Assembly: GCA_033032865.1 (NCBI GenBank)
Contig: JAWHQI010000068.1
Location: 9,114,001-9,178,000 of the forward strand
Direction of reading: 5' to 3'
Length of the DNA stretch: 64,000 nt
From: Dactylorhiza incarnata
Taxonomy: Eukaryota; Streptophyta; Magnoliopsida; Asparagales; Orchidaceae
Part shown: positions 11,781-21,663 of the stretch, piece by piece
Layout of the letters: the number at the start of each line of letters is the position of its first letter
How positions within the stretch are numbered: the first letter of the stretch is position 1
Translations under genes and position numbers: made by a program
Notes under the pieces: model-generated
Databases searched by the model: none
What the model was told of the DNA's origin: nothing
What the model saw: the letters and a program-made list of their open reading frames with translations, nothing else

Positions 11781-11928
11781 CACGCCTTCCCGCCGAAGAT
11801 TCCCGCCAGAAGCCAGATTTTAAGGTTACACGCCCTAAGTCACGGGCATGACTTAGGGCGTGACGGGCAAGTTTCTCCTACATTAAAGCCAGCCGTCTTC
11901 CTTTCCGCACTGAGAAGATCTCGTGCCT

Positions 11929-11966
11929 TACACGCCCTTGGTCACGGGCGTGACCAAGGGCGTGTA
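11929..11966 (+). repeat. Near-perfect 38-bp palindrome in Athila LTR
   Basis: Arms of 18 bp, TACACGCCCTTGGTCACG and its exact complement, with only GG between them, 17 nt upstream of the TATA box. The 3' LTR copy (from about 20150) is decayed in its right arm. Confidence 0.85.
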
Positions 11967-11982
11967 ACCCATAATTTTTAGC

Positions 11983-11990
11983 TATAAAAA
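11983..11990 (+). promoter_or_regulatory. TATA box of Athila LTR
   Basis: TATAAAAA followed by ggcagctcctcc. The same box is present in the 3' LTR at 20204-20211. Confidence 0.65.
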
Positions 11991-12400
11991 GGCAGCTCCT
12001 CCAGATTATCAAGACACCTTGTATTGGAGTCCAAGCCTCCATTTTCTTGCTTTATTTCCGTATTTTCAAGTATTCCATCTTTACTTTTTCTTGCACTTGT
12101 AAGTTCTCTTTCAATAGTTGTAATTCCCTTTCTTGAATTAATAAAATTTGTTGTTTTTATTCATCCATTCTTCTATTTTGTCCACCTCTCTTTTCATTAG
12201 TTATAATCTTCAAGTTGTGTTACTTTTCTTATTGCTACCAAATCAAAGTACTTTTGATAGAACAATAGAGATCGTCTTGAGTAAGAGTAATCAACACGCC
12301 CGGATTTTTATACGACCTTGGTTTTTATAAGCCTATACTACATCCGACACGGTACACTTGTCGTTGTCGTTTGCAAGCATAGTTTTGCTCATCAGGTTTT

Positions 12401-12418
12401 TGGCGCTGTTGCCGGGGA
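12401..12418 (+). other. Primer-binding site, Athila-type element
   Basis: TGGCGCTGTTGCCGGGGA lies six bases after the LTR end. It matches the site usually seen in Athila-type elements (TGGCGCCGTTGCCGGGGA, generally assigned to tRNA-Asp) with one change. Confidence 0.8.
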
Positions 12419-12518
12419 TCTGAGTTGATATTTCAAAAGAGAATATCTATTGATTTTATGATTTCCTTTCTTCTCTTATTATTATTATTTTTTTCATTTC
12501 TTCAAGGTGCAACTAAAT

Positions 12519-12608
12519 TCCTGGAAAGGATGCTTTGGGCTTGAATTCCCATCATAGCCTCTAGTACCTTACGAGCCCTTCACCGTGTTGACCTTGGGAA
12601 GTCCAGGA
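12519..12608 (+). ncRNA. Structured RNA motif, copy B (gag leader)
   Basis: It lies in the leader 100 nt after the primer-binding site and 150 nt before the likely gag start. P1: UCCUGGA (12519-12525) with UCCAGGA (12602-12608). P2: GGAUGCU (12528-12534) with AGCCUCU (12556-12562), one mismatch. P3: UGGG (12536-12539) with CCCA (12548-12551). The second P1 pair is C-G where copy C has U-A, a double compensatory change between two copies that are otherwise nearly identical. The P4 region (12566-12590) is only weakly paired here. Confidence 0.75.
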
Positions 12609-12761
12609 CTAATTTTAATTCACCTAAATTAAAAAAAATTAAAAAAAATCTTCATAAATTTTTTTTTATATATATATAAAAAAAATTAGTAAAAAAAAAT
12701 ATTTATTTATCTGAAATTTTATTTTATTTATCCACATCTTTTCCTCTTTTCTTTTTTGTTT

Positions 12762-14500
12762 ATGCCCCGAGGAAACTCTTCAGTCAATCTTGAATTTTAT
12801 TTTGATCCAGAAATCGAGGGCACCTTGTAGCGTCGTCTCCGATTTAGTGATCTACCAATAATTCAGGAAGAGTCAATCGGAGAGACTAACGAAGGCTTAA
12901 TGAATAATCTCGACCATAATGAGGCCCCGCTACGGACTATGTCCTATTATGCGAGGCCAAATTGGGAGGGAACACAATTTAGCATTATTCGCCCGGCGGT
13001 GGCGAATAATAACTTTGAAATTAAAACGAGCATCATTCAAATGGTACAGCAAACCGTCATATTTGATGGCTTACCAGATGAAGATCCTAATTTGCATTTA
13101 TTAAATTTTTTAGAAATTTGCGACACGTTCAAAATAAATGGCGTCACCGATGACGGCATTCATTTGTGTTTATTTCCCTTCTCTTTGCGGACTAAGGCCA
13201 AGCAATGGTTGGGATCTCTTCCAAGAGGTTCCATCACTACATGGGCCGAAATGACGGAGAAATTTTTAACGAAATATTTTCCTCCGGCAAAGTCCGCTAA
13301 ACTACGTACGGACATTCTCTCTTTTACACAAATAGACTTGGAGTCTCTCTACGACACATGGGAGCGCTTCAAGGAATTATTGCGGAGATGTCCTCATCAT
13401 GCCCTTCCTTTGTGGCAAAAAATTCAAACTTTCTACATTGGTTTGAATTTCCAAACAAGGCAAATGATTGATGCGGCAGTAGGGGAACTCTTAATAACAA
13501 AACCCCCGAGGCCGCCCAAGAGCTTTTTGAAGAGATGGTCATGAACGCATATCAGTGGAATGCTCCACGGACGCGCCCTAACAAGCCCTTTGGACTTTAT
13601 GAAGTCGATGAAGCCACTAATTTAGCGTTACAGGTAGAAAGATTAACTAAGCAAGTGGCGGAGATGTCTGCTTTCTCTGCCACAAATTGGGCTAATAATA
13701 ATAATAATTTTAATAATTTGAATAATAATTTCATTCATGAGCAAGTTGATTATATGGGGAACTCTTATCACTCTCCTTATAACCCGAATAATAATCATCC
13801 ATTTAATAGTAGTTATTATCTGGGTTTAAGGAATCACCCAAACTTTTCATGGAGCAACCCCAAAAATGCTCAACGACCACCACAAGTGAATCCTCCCGGA
13901 TTCGCTCCTCCACCACCACCACCACAAAAGCCCTCTCCGCTTGAAGAGGTCTTCACTAAGTACATTGCCTCCAATGAGTCCAATATCTGGAATCTCGCCG
14001 GATCGGTCAAAAATTTAGAAAATCAAATTGGACAGCTCGCAAAAATGTTCTCTGAACGCCAGCAAGGAGCACTTCCGGGCAACACTGAGCCCAATCCGCG
14101 GGAGAGCGCCAACGCAATCACCCTCCGTAGAGGAAAAGAGGTAACTTCTTCAAATTTGGTCGAGCCCGAGGTAAACGTTTCATCTTCTCCCCCACAAGTT
14201 TTTTCTTCACCTACTTTACCGTCTGCTACTTTAGCTCCGCGCTTTATTAAAAATCCTTCTATTCCTTATCCTTTGAAATTTAAAGATGAGCGCAATGAAG
14301 AGCAATATAAAAAATTTATTGAAATTTTAAAACAAATCCAAATAAATGTACCATTCTGCGAAGCAATTGGTCTAATGCCAAAGTACGATAAATATCTAAA
14401 GGAGTTACTTTCAAATAAAAAGAAACTCGAATTTTTTTTGCGTATTTCTTTAAACGCAGAGTGTTCAGCGGCTTTATTAAATAAATTACCACAAAATTAA
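12762..14500 (+). pseudogene. gag: Athila-type Gag
   Basis: The most likely start is ATG at 12762; an amber codon interrupts at 12828, and a second in-frame ATG at 12900 opens the longer frame. A retrotransposon Gag domain follows, with words typical of the group: FPFSLRTKAKQWLGSLP, SITTWAEMTEKFLTKYFPP and YDTWERFKELLRRCPHH. A frameshift near 13520-13545 moves the rest (13535-14500) to another frame: an Asn-rich linker, a Pro-rich stretch, LENQIGQLAKMFSERQQGALP and NAITLRRGKEV, both diagnostic of Athila/Tat Gag tails. No clear CCHC zinc knuckle was found. The protein would form the virus-like particle. Confidence 0.85.
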
Positions 14501-14529
14501 ACGACCTGGGACAGTTCTCCATCCCGTGT

Positions 14530-15459
14530 ATGTTTGGTAATTTATCAATCAAGCATGCCTTGGCCGATCTAGGAGCTAGCATAAATTTAATGCCTTTTGC
14601 GTTATTTAAAAAACTTGGTTTGAGCAACCCAAGCCCAACGAACATAAGCATCCAACTAGCGGATCGGTCAGTTAAATACCCAATAGGGGTCATTGAAGAT
14701 GTGCTAGTGAAGGTTGATAAGTTTAACTTTCCGGTAGACTTTGTCATCCTCGATATTGAAGAAGACAACGAAGTACCACTAATACTTGGCCGACCTTTCC
14801 TAGCCACCGCTCGAGCTATAATAGATGTAAGTAACGGAAAACTTCTCCTGCGAGTTGGCGAGGAGGAAGTTATTTTTAATGTTAATCAATCAATGAGAAA
14901 TGCACTTACTAACTATGATTCTTGTTTTATTTTAGAATCAAATTTTGAAGAAAAATTATCAACTTTTGTGGAAATAATTTCCCCTTTTTATGAAAATCCG
15001 AAGTTACAAACTTTAAAATGTCTTGAAGAAACGACCCGACAGGCAAATTTTGAACAAACAAATTTAAATATTTTTAAAATCAAAATATCTTATGAAGAGC
15101 CACCGAGTCTAGAATTAATACAACTATCAGATCATCTAAAATATGTATTTTTAGAAGAAAATTCAAAATTACCCGTGATTATTTCTTCTACGCTTAATGA
15201 TTCAGAAATTTCCGAATTAATTAAAATTTTAAATAACCACCGTCACGCAATTGCGTGGCAAATCTCTGATATAAAGGGTATAAATCCCTCATTCTGCACA
15301 GATAAAATAAATCTTGAAAATAATTCCCGCGACACTATTCAGCATCAACGACGCCTTAACCCCAATATGAAGGACGTCGTTAAGGCCAAAATTATAAAAT
15401 TATTAGACGCGAGGATTATTTACCCAATTTTTTATAGCACTTGGGTTAGCCCGGTGTAA
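14530..15459 (+). pseudogene. pol: Athila-type protease and start of RT
   Basis: This frame opens with the protease: ALADLGASINLMPFALFKKL holds the DLGAS active-site variant normal for Athila-type retropepsins, followed by PLILGRPFLATARAIID. Residues about 230-309 are the RT N-terminal part: HRHAIAWQISDIKGI, HQRRLNPNMKDVVKAKI and STWVSPV. A TAA then stops the frame where relatives continue into the VPKKGG motif; CAA to TAA is the simplest change. The gap after gag (14501-14529) has stops, so gag and pol were probably one ORF before decay. Confidence 0.85.
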
Positions 15460-15462
15460 GTC

Positions 15463-15897
15463 TTGCCTAAGAAGGGTGGAATTACAGTAGTTGAAAACAA
15501 AAATAACGAGTTGATTCCAACCCGTACTATTACGGGTTGGCGGGTATGCATCGATTATAGGAAATTAAATGATGCTACCCGCAAAGATCATTTTCCGTTG
15601 CCCTTCATTGACCAAATTTTAGAACGCTTATCCGGTCACTCGCACTATTGTTTTCTTGATGGTCTTTCGGGATATTTTCAAATCCCAATCGCACCCGAAG
15701 ACCAAGAAAAAACCACCTTCACTTGCCCCTTCGGCGCCTTCGCCTATCAGAGGATGCCGTTTTTTACGACATGCTGGTTTCTATAGACGATTCATTAAAG
15801 ATTTTTCAAAAATTACAAAACCATTAACGCATCTTTTAGAAAAAGAAACCACGTTTATCTTTGATGAAGAATGTTCTAAGGCGTTCAAAAAAAATTA
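15463..15897 (+). pseudogene. pol: Reverse transcriptase with catalytic box deleted
   Basis: 15463-15786 carries VPKKGG-like PKKGGITVVENKNNE, WRVCIDYRKLNDATRKDHFP, IDQILERLSGH and CFLDGLSGYFQI, then FGAFAYQRMPF. Directly after RMPF the sequence jumps, in another frame (15769-15897), to HAGFYRRFIKDFSKI and PLTHLLEK. The segment between these, which in this family contains the F/YxDD catalytic aspartates, is absent. The remaining GLSGYFQI block keeps one Asp (FLDG), but the enzyme is dead. The junction lies within a T-run near 15765. Confidence 0.9.
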
Positions 15898-17696
15898 AAA
15901 ATGAACTCATAAAATCTCCTATTATAATTTCGCCAGATTGGTCTTTTTCATTCGAAATCATGTGCGATGCAAGCGATTTTGTCGTAGGTGCGGTCTTGGG
16001 CCAAAGGTTGAATAAATACTTTCACCCAATTTATTACGCAAGCAAAATGCTTACATCCGCCCAAGCTAATTATACAACGACGGAAAAAGAACTCCTAGCG
16101 ATTGTTTTCGCCTTTGATGAATTTTGTTCGTACATAACGCTATCAAAAATTATTGTTTTTATAGATCACTCCACACTCCGGTACTTGCTAGATAAAGGGG
16201 ATGCCAAGCCCCGACTATTGAGATGGATCCAACTCTTGCAAGAATTCTATTTGGAGATCCGAGACAAGAAAGGAGCGGAGAACTTGGCGGCCGACCACCT
16301 CTCAAGATTGGAGAACCCGGCAGCAGGAGCACTAGTGGAGGCTGAGATAGATGATAAATTCCCGGAAGAGCGTCTCCTCGCCATCGAAAAGGTAACGACT
16401 TCTTCCACCCCTTGGTACGTGGATTTGGCCAACTATTTAGTGGCCCGGGTCGTACCAAAAGATTTTTCAAGTCATCAAAAGAAGAAATTCTTTTCAGACT
16501 TGAAAAATTATTTTTGGGAGGACCCCTTTTTATATCGTGTCTGCGCGGACCAAGTGGTAAGAAGGTGCATTTCGGGCAAAGAAGGCGTCCAAATTTTGCG
16601 GCACTGCCATGAAGGACCAACCGATGTTCACTATCAAGCAAACCAGACCGCAAGGAAGGTGCTAGAGGCGGGCTTCTACTGGCCCACCTTATTTAAAGAT
16701 GCTCACACCATTGTGAGTAAATGCGATAGCTGTCAACGGTCAGGTAATATTTCAAACCGGGACAAAATGCCCCAAAATATATTTTTAGAATGCAAAATTT
16801 TTGATTTATGGGGAATTGATTTCGTAGGTTCTTTACCTTCCTCCTTCAATAATAAATATATCCTTGTTGTAGTCAATTACGTGTCAAGGTGGGCGGAAGC
16901 ACAAGCTTTTCCCACCAATGACGCGAGAGTCATCGTACATTTTTAAAAAAAATTATTTTCACGATTTGGCACACCCCAAGCACTAATTAGTGATAGGGGC
17001 ACACACTTTTGTAACAACCAGCTTGCTAAAATTTTAGCAAAGTATGGAGTTACACACAAAATTTCTACTGCCTATCACCCACAAGCGAATGGACAAGTAG
17101 AGGTAGTAAATCATGAATTAAAAAGAATTTTAGAAAAAACTGTGTCCACTAATAGGAAGGATTGGTCGTTAAAATTAGACGACGCACTATGGGATTATCG
17201 GACAGCATACAAAACCGCCATCGTATGTACACCGTACCGATTAGTCTATGGAAAAGCGTGTCATTTACCAGTGGAATTAGAGAACCGCGCATTCTGGGAG
17301 CTTAAATTTTTAAATCTAGATTTAAACTTAGCCTTCGATCAACGAATGTTTCAAATTAATGAATTAGACGAATGGCGCGCAAACGCCTATGAAAATAATA
17401 AATTTTACAAGGAGCGCACTAAGTTTTACCATGATAAAAAAATAAAATTCCCAAAAGTTTTTTCACCGGGAGACTTAGTCCTTCTATATAATTCTAGATT
17501 AAAACTTTTTCCGGGCAAATTAAAATCTCGAAGGTCCGGCCCTTTTGTTGTAATAGAGGTTTGGCCATATGGGACCGTGCTAATAGAACACCCAGATCAA
17601 GGCCCTTTGAAAGTTAACGGGCACTGTTTTAAATTATATCATTCCGGCGACCCAGCGCCCGGCAAAATTGAAACACTTAACCTCACCAACCTTTAG
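15861..17696 (+). pseudogene. pol: RNase H and integrase of Athila-type element
   Basis: RNase [47 protein letters not shown] and AADHLSRL hold the Asp-Glu-Asp-Asp set. Integrase: an H-H-C-C zinc domain (HCHEG, then CDSCQRSG), IWGIDFVG-like [10 protein letters not shown], then a frameshift near 16946 in an A-run, and ISDRGTHF, YHPQANGQVEVVNHELKRIL with the remaining Asp and Glu. From 17142 the C-terminal part runs intact to TAG at 17694-17696 (SPGDLVLLYNSRLKLFPGKL, SGPFVVIEVWPYG). It would insert the DNA copy into the genome. The break between 16946 and 17142 makes it non-functional. Confidence 0.9.
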
Positions 17697-17968
17697 AATG
17701 TCACTTAGTCAAGCTACGCGGCGGTAAACAATGCGATTTCGTGAGGCAACCCAACGTTTTTTTGTTTTCTTTGTTTTGTTTAACTTACTTCTGCAGGTTT
17801 TATTTCCTGTCCGGCAACCTCGTCTACCGATCAGGGAAGCCCTCTTCATCCTTTAGTCACTTATTTGAGTTTTTTTTTTCATTTTCCTATTTGTTTCTTA
17901 AAAAAAAGTGTAACTCTTGTTTTTATCTTCTTACTTAGTTTTAAATATTGGGGACAATGTTTAATTTT

Positions 17969-17981
17969 AAGTATGGGGGTG
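17969..17981 (+). other. Internal polypurine-tract copy, Athila-type element
   Basis: AAGTATGGGGGTG is identical to the terminal tract at 19469-19481 and is preceded by ggggacaatgttt. It could act as a second plus-strand primer. Confidence 0.65.
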
Positions 17982-18020
17982 TAGCATTGCTTTCTTTATT
18001 TTTCTATTTATTTGAAAAAA

Positions 18021-18022
<2 letters not shown>

Positions 18023-18057
<35 letters not shown>
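18023..18057 (+). repeat. TA dinucleotide repeat
   Basis: A simple (TA)n microsatellite of about 35 bp, 22 nt upstream of RNA motif copy C. A shorter A/T and TA run lies on the 3' side of copy B (12627-12690). Confidence 0.85.
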
Positions 18058-18060
<3 letters not shown>

Positions 18061-18078
18061 ATTTAATAAAAATAAAAT

Positions 18079-18170
18079 TTCTTGGAAAGGACGCTTTGGG
18101 CTTGAATTCCCATCATAGCCTCTAGTACCTTGCGAGCCCTTCACCGGGTTGACCTTGGGAAGTCCAAGAA
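18079..18170 (+). ncRNA. Structured RNA motif, copy C (after pol)
   Basis: P1: UUCUUGGA (18079-18086) with UCCAAGAA (18163-18170), eight pairs. P2: GGACGCU (18089-18095) with AGCCUCU (18117-18123), one mismatch. P3: UGGG (18097-18100) with CCCA (18109-18112). Loop and joining words (ATCATAGC, CTAGTACC, GGGAAGTCCA) match copy B closely. It lies 383 nt after the pol stop, so in this element the motif brackets gag-pol. Confidence 0.75.
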
Positions 18171-19468
18171 GAAAAAGATAAAATAATAATAAAATAATTT
18201 TTTTTTTGAATTCTTATACCTACTCATATGCAAAATCCTTAGTATATTTGCTTTTGTATAGTGCCGTAGGGAAGTTTTTATAATTCATTAGATTTTTGAA
18301 TTTTGGAATAAAATTGTTAACTCATGTAGTGTTCCTAGTTAAGCGCACGCATTAGTAGAATTCTATGACAAATTAACTATTCAGCATAGAATTGGATTTA
18401 TGATTTTCTAACTGCGAGAAAACATTTTTGTTTTACTCTTACCTTGAATCCGGTAGAATTTGAGAATAATTCAAGTGAGTATGTAGAAGCTTACTAGAGA
18501 AATATTACACATTTTGAACACAAGGGTATTCTTTCTCGATGGCTTGAACTTGCCTCTAGCGATTCTCGAAGCATTTGCATAGGTTTCTCATAGTTTTTAG
18601 ATGTGATTTAGGCCATCTTTTGATCGTTCGTGCCTGTTTTCCCACCTTTAAAAATATTAATTGTGTAAACACTTTGGGCCTTTCCTTATTTCCTTTGCTA
18701 CCTCTACCTTTCATTTTCACCAAAGCCAAAACATCCAGCCCATGATCACACTAAATATTTGAGATTTATTAAAATTTTGCAATGGGTTCTATTGTGAAAA
18801 TAAGGAAGTTGCAACTTCTTATTTGGAGCTATAACAAAAATGTGAAAAAATATTTTGTTGGCCAATTGTGAAAAATAAAGAAAAATTATTCATGACCTTA
18901 TATTTGAAAAATAAGAGAGTTTTTGTATGTTTTGCTTCATGACAACTCTTATGCGAGGCTTGAATTTTGATAATTTTACTCTCACCTAGGTTTAGTGTGA
19001 TCCTTAGCCGTCATATTTTATCTCTTTGATTTCCAATTCCAAATCATATACCTAAGCCAAGTTTCACTCCTAATGAAAGACCTTTTGATCTTTAAGCTAT
19101 GAAATTATACTTGTGTAGTGGAGTGAGTGTGACCGGGCAAGCCTAAGGCCATCATCATTGATGGATTTCTTTGGAGGCTATCCCGAAACTCGATTTTGGG
19201 TAATATTGATCTTAGAAAACACGCTACCCGCTCCCTGAATAGCAGTCGAGAATTTAGCAAACTTTCAACTTAAAAGTAAAAGCAATATGTTAAATCGCAT
19301 TTTTGAAAATTATAAGCTAATCGGTATGCTGAATAGGTCTTTCAACTAGGATCTCTACACGTCGGCGTAAGACTTCGCATTTTATTCCTTGAGTTCAAAT
19401 TTCTTTTTCTAGTATTTAAATTTTTCTACTCCTATAAAAAGTTGTTTGCTCGGGAGTAGCAAACGAGT

Positions 19469-19483
19469 AAGTATGGGGGTGTT
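19469..19483 (+). other. Polypurine tract of Athila-type element
   Basis: AAGTATGGGGGTG plus tt lies directly before the 3' LTR start TGATGAG. Confidence 0.85.
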
Positions 19484-20615
19484 TGATGAGTACTTTTTAT
19501 ACTCATCTTTTTGTATAAGTTTAATATATTTGTAATATGAAATTATATAGTTTTTATGTTTTTCTTATTTAATTTATTATCTTTTCAATTTTATAAACTA
19601 ACTTAAGCTTTTTCTTTATATTTCAGGCTTTTCTGGACACATTGGACCAAAACTTCAAGTACACGACCAAGGTCACGGGCGTGACCATTGGCTTGTAACC
19701 TGCGCGGTGTTCCAGACCTATTTCCGCCACCACGGGGACATTCCGTGAAGAATTCGCCAAGTACACGCCCCAGGTCACGGGCGTGACCAAGGGCATGCCC
19801 CAATGTCACGGCCCCGAACCACTGAGATCGATGAACTGCGCTTGGCTGCTGTGTTCGACGAAAATCCTGCGTTCGATGAAAACACTGAGATCGACGAAAT
19901 GGCTGCTGCATTCGACGAAAATGCTGCGTTCGACGAACACGCTGAGATCGACGAAAATGCTGCGTTCGACGAACACGCTGAGATCGACGAATGTTCAACC
20001 ACGCGCCTTCCCGCCGAAGATTCCCACCAGAAGCCAGATTTTAAGGTTATACGCCCGAGGTCACGGGCGTGACTTAGGGCGTGACGCGCAAATTTCTCCT
20101 ACATTAAAGCCATCCGGCATCCTTTCCGCACTGAGAAGATCGCGCGCCTAACACGCCCTTGGTCACGGGCGTGACAGAGGGTGTGTAACCCAGAATTTTT
20201 AGCTATAAAAAGGCAGCTCCTCCAGATTATCAAGACACCTTGTATTGGAGTCCAAGCCTCCATTTTCTTGCTTTATTTCCGTATTTTCAAGTATTCCAGC
20301 TTTATTTTTTCTTGCACTTGTAAGTTCTCTTTCAATAACTGTAATTCCTTTTCTTGAATTAATAAAATTTGTTGTTTTTATTCGTCCATTCTTCTATTTT
20401 GTCCACCTCTCTTTTCATTAGTTATAATCTTCAAGTTGTGTTACTTTTCTTATTGCTACCAAATCAAAGTACTTTTGATAGAACAATAGAGATCGTCTTG
20501 AGTAAGAGTAATCAATACGCCCGGATTTTTATACGACCTTGGTTTTTATAAGCCTATACTACATCCTACACGGTACATTTGCCGTTGTCGTTTGCAAGCA
20601 TAGTTTTGCTCATCA
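19484..20615 (+). repeat. 3' LTR of Athila-type element (1132 bp)
   Basis: Pair of the 11267-12394 LTR, with the same TGATGAGTAC start, minisatellite (19830-20000), TATA box (20204-20211) and CATCA end. The 38-bp palindrome is degraded here. Confidence 0.9.
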
Positions 20616-21663
20616 GAATGCTGTATTTTGCAGGGCATTACACTCACTCCAACTCAGGTGCAGTCAACGACACCCGTGGGTCGACTCGCCAAATACAGGG
20701 TTGTATACAATCCCCACTCTTTGCGAGCTCACCATGGGCTCGGAAAGACCGTCCAACCCCATTTTTGGCGAGCATGAGCTCGCACGAAGAATCTTTTCGG
20801 TGGCCCCCACCAACATGCTATAAATTGCCAGGGATGGAACCATACCCTTTCCCCAGAGTTTCCTTTTCTCCTCTTCTTTCGGCATGTTGGTAACCTTTCA
20901 TTCGTCTCCATCCATGGCCTCTTCTACAGACCTTTTTTCCCTCCTCTCCGCCTAAAGGGAGAAATCCCATGGAGGCGCGGCTAAGCAGATGGATCTGGTC
21001 AGGGAGCACTCGCCCCGCTCCAAAAAAAACATGGTGGGCGAGCAGGTACCAAAAAACATCACCCCGAGCAAACCGAGGCAACAGTTCCCTCGCTCGAAAC
21101 CCAAATTCCGTCCCCACTCGGTGGGGGTCAAGATGATGCCAATCAAGTTTTACCCCTTTCTTTTTGGTGACCCTCTTCCAGCGTCGGAAAAATAAATTGG
21201 GGAGGTTTATTACTTTGCACCTCGCAACCGAGAGGAACTCCCCTAATCCTATGACCGCCGAGCGGGACAAGGCGAATGTCCCCATGGATCTGGGCACTCA
21301 CCCCCAGATCCTTAGTACATATTTCTTGAACCTTTGAGTTGCGATTGACTTACCATAGATACTTAACCCTCTGATTCTCGCAGTCCCCCCTCATTCAGTT
21401 GCTCCTGAGGTCCACTTGCTGGTGCCTCCCCAGACGATGCATTCACCAAGGAAGTCGTTGTCCTCAAGTCCTCCCGCGGAACAGGCTGTTAACATCCTTG
21501 CTCTGGCGGCGACAGACCCTCCCATAACTGACCTCCCAACTTGCTTCCCCGTGCTGGTTCCCTTAGGGCCGTGGCTGGCAAGCCTCTAATATATGTCTCT
21601 TGCACTGCTTTTGGTGGGAGGCATGCCCCCTTTACAGGACAGAGGGACTCTGACCACTCACCC
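20616..21663. other. CG-rich repeat remnant right of Athila insertion
   Basis: Shares ctcgcc, gcgagctc and gagctcgc words with 10626-11266, so it is probably the other half of the repeat split by the Athila element. No convincing ORF: short open frames overlap on both strands. Right boundary is the S2 LTR. Confidence 0.35.

Larger units (their letters stand above)
11267..12394 (+). repeat. 5' LTR of Athila-type element (1128 bp)
   Basis: It starts with TGATGAGTAC and GTACTCATC separated by five T, a terminal hairpin, and ends GCTCATCA. It contains an 18-bp minisatellite (11610-11780), several CG-rich inverted repeats built on CACGGGCGTGAC, and a TATA box. Its pair at 19484-20615 is clearly related but diverged at several percent by eye, so this insertion is fairly old. 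Confidence 0.9.
17697..19468 (+). other. 3' non-coding domain of Athila-type element
   Basis: About 1.8 kb follow pol where Athila elements may carry env; no env-like ORF survives. Inside are an internal polypurine-tract copy (17969-17981), a TA repeat (18023-18057), RNA motif copy C (18079-18170), and blocks that recur in E-plus and E-minus. Shared blocks are 18531-18574 (ctcgatggcttgaacttgcc), 18719-18733 (accaaagccaaaac) and 19117-19209 (gtggagtgagtg, gatggatttc). Conservation without an open frame suggests cis-acting RNA or DNA. Confidence 0.7.
11267..20615 (+). mobile_element. Athila-type Ty3/gypsy element, decayed
   Basis: A complete element: 5' LTR 11267-12394, primer-binding site, leader, gag, pol, long 3' non-coding region, polypurine tract and 3' LTR 19484-20615. 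Flanks are gaata (11262-11266) and gaatg (20616-20620), a target duplication with one mismatch. LTR ends are TGATG and CATCA. Gag and pol are broken by frameshifts, stops and one internal deletion, so the element cannot move by itself. Order is protease, RT, RNase H, integrase, as in Ty3/gypsy. No env-like ORF is recognisable downstream of pol. Confidence 0.9.

Noticed and set aside
11382..11783. Minus-strand frames rich in RRSQ, RRTQ and SSNAAF repeats (also 19603-20002)
   Set aside because: They are shadows of the 18-bp minisatellite, whose period keeps several frames open. No independent support.
12401..12418. tRNA gene at the primer-binding sites
   Set aside because: Only the 3' acceptor complement is present; no cloverleaf surrounds it.
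16159..16653. Minus-strand frame of 164 codons within Athila RNase H
   Set aside because: Shadow of the real plus-strand RNase H and integrase frame, which carries all catalytic motifs.
17741..17938. Phe/Ser-rich hydrophobic frame after Athila pol as an env remnant
   Set aside because: Only 65 codons, low complexity from T-rich DNA, and no counterpart in relatives within the window.
20539..21297. Open frames on both strands right of the Athila 3' LTR
   Set aside because: Short, overlapping, and spanning the LTR boundary. No recognisable domain.
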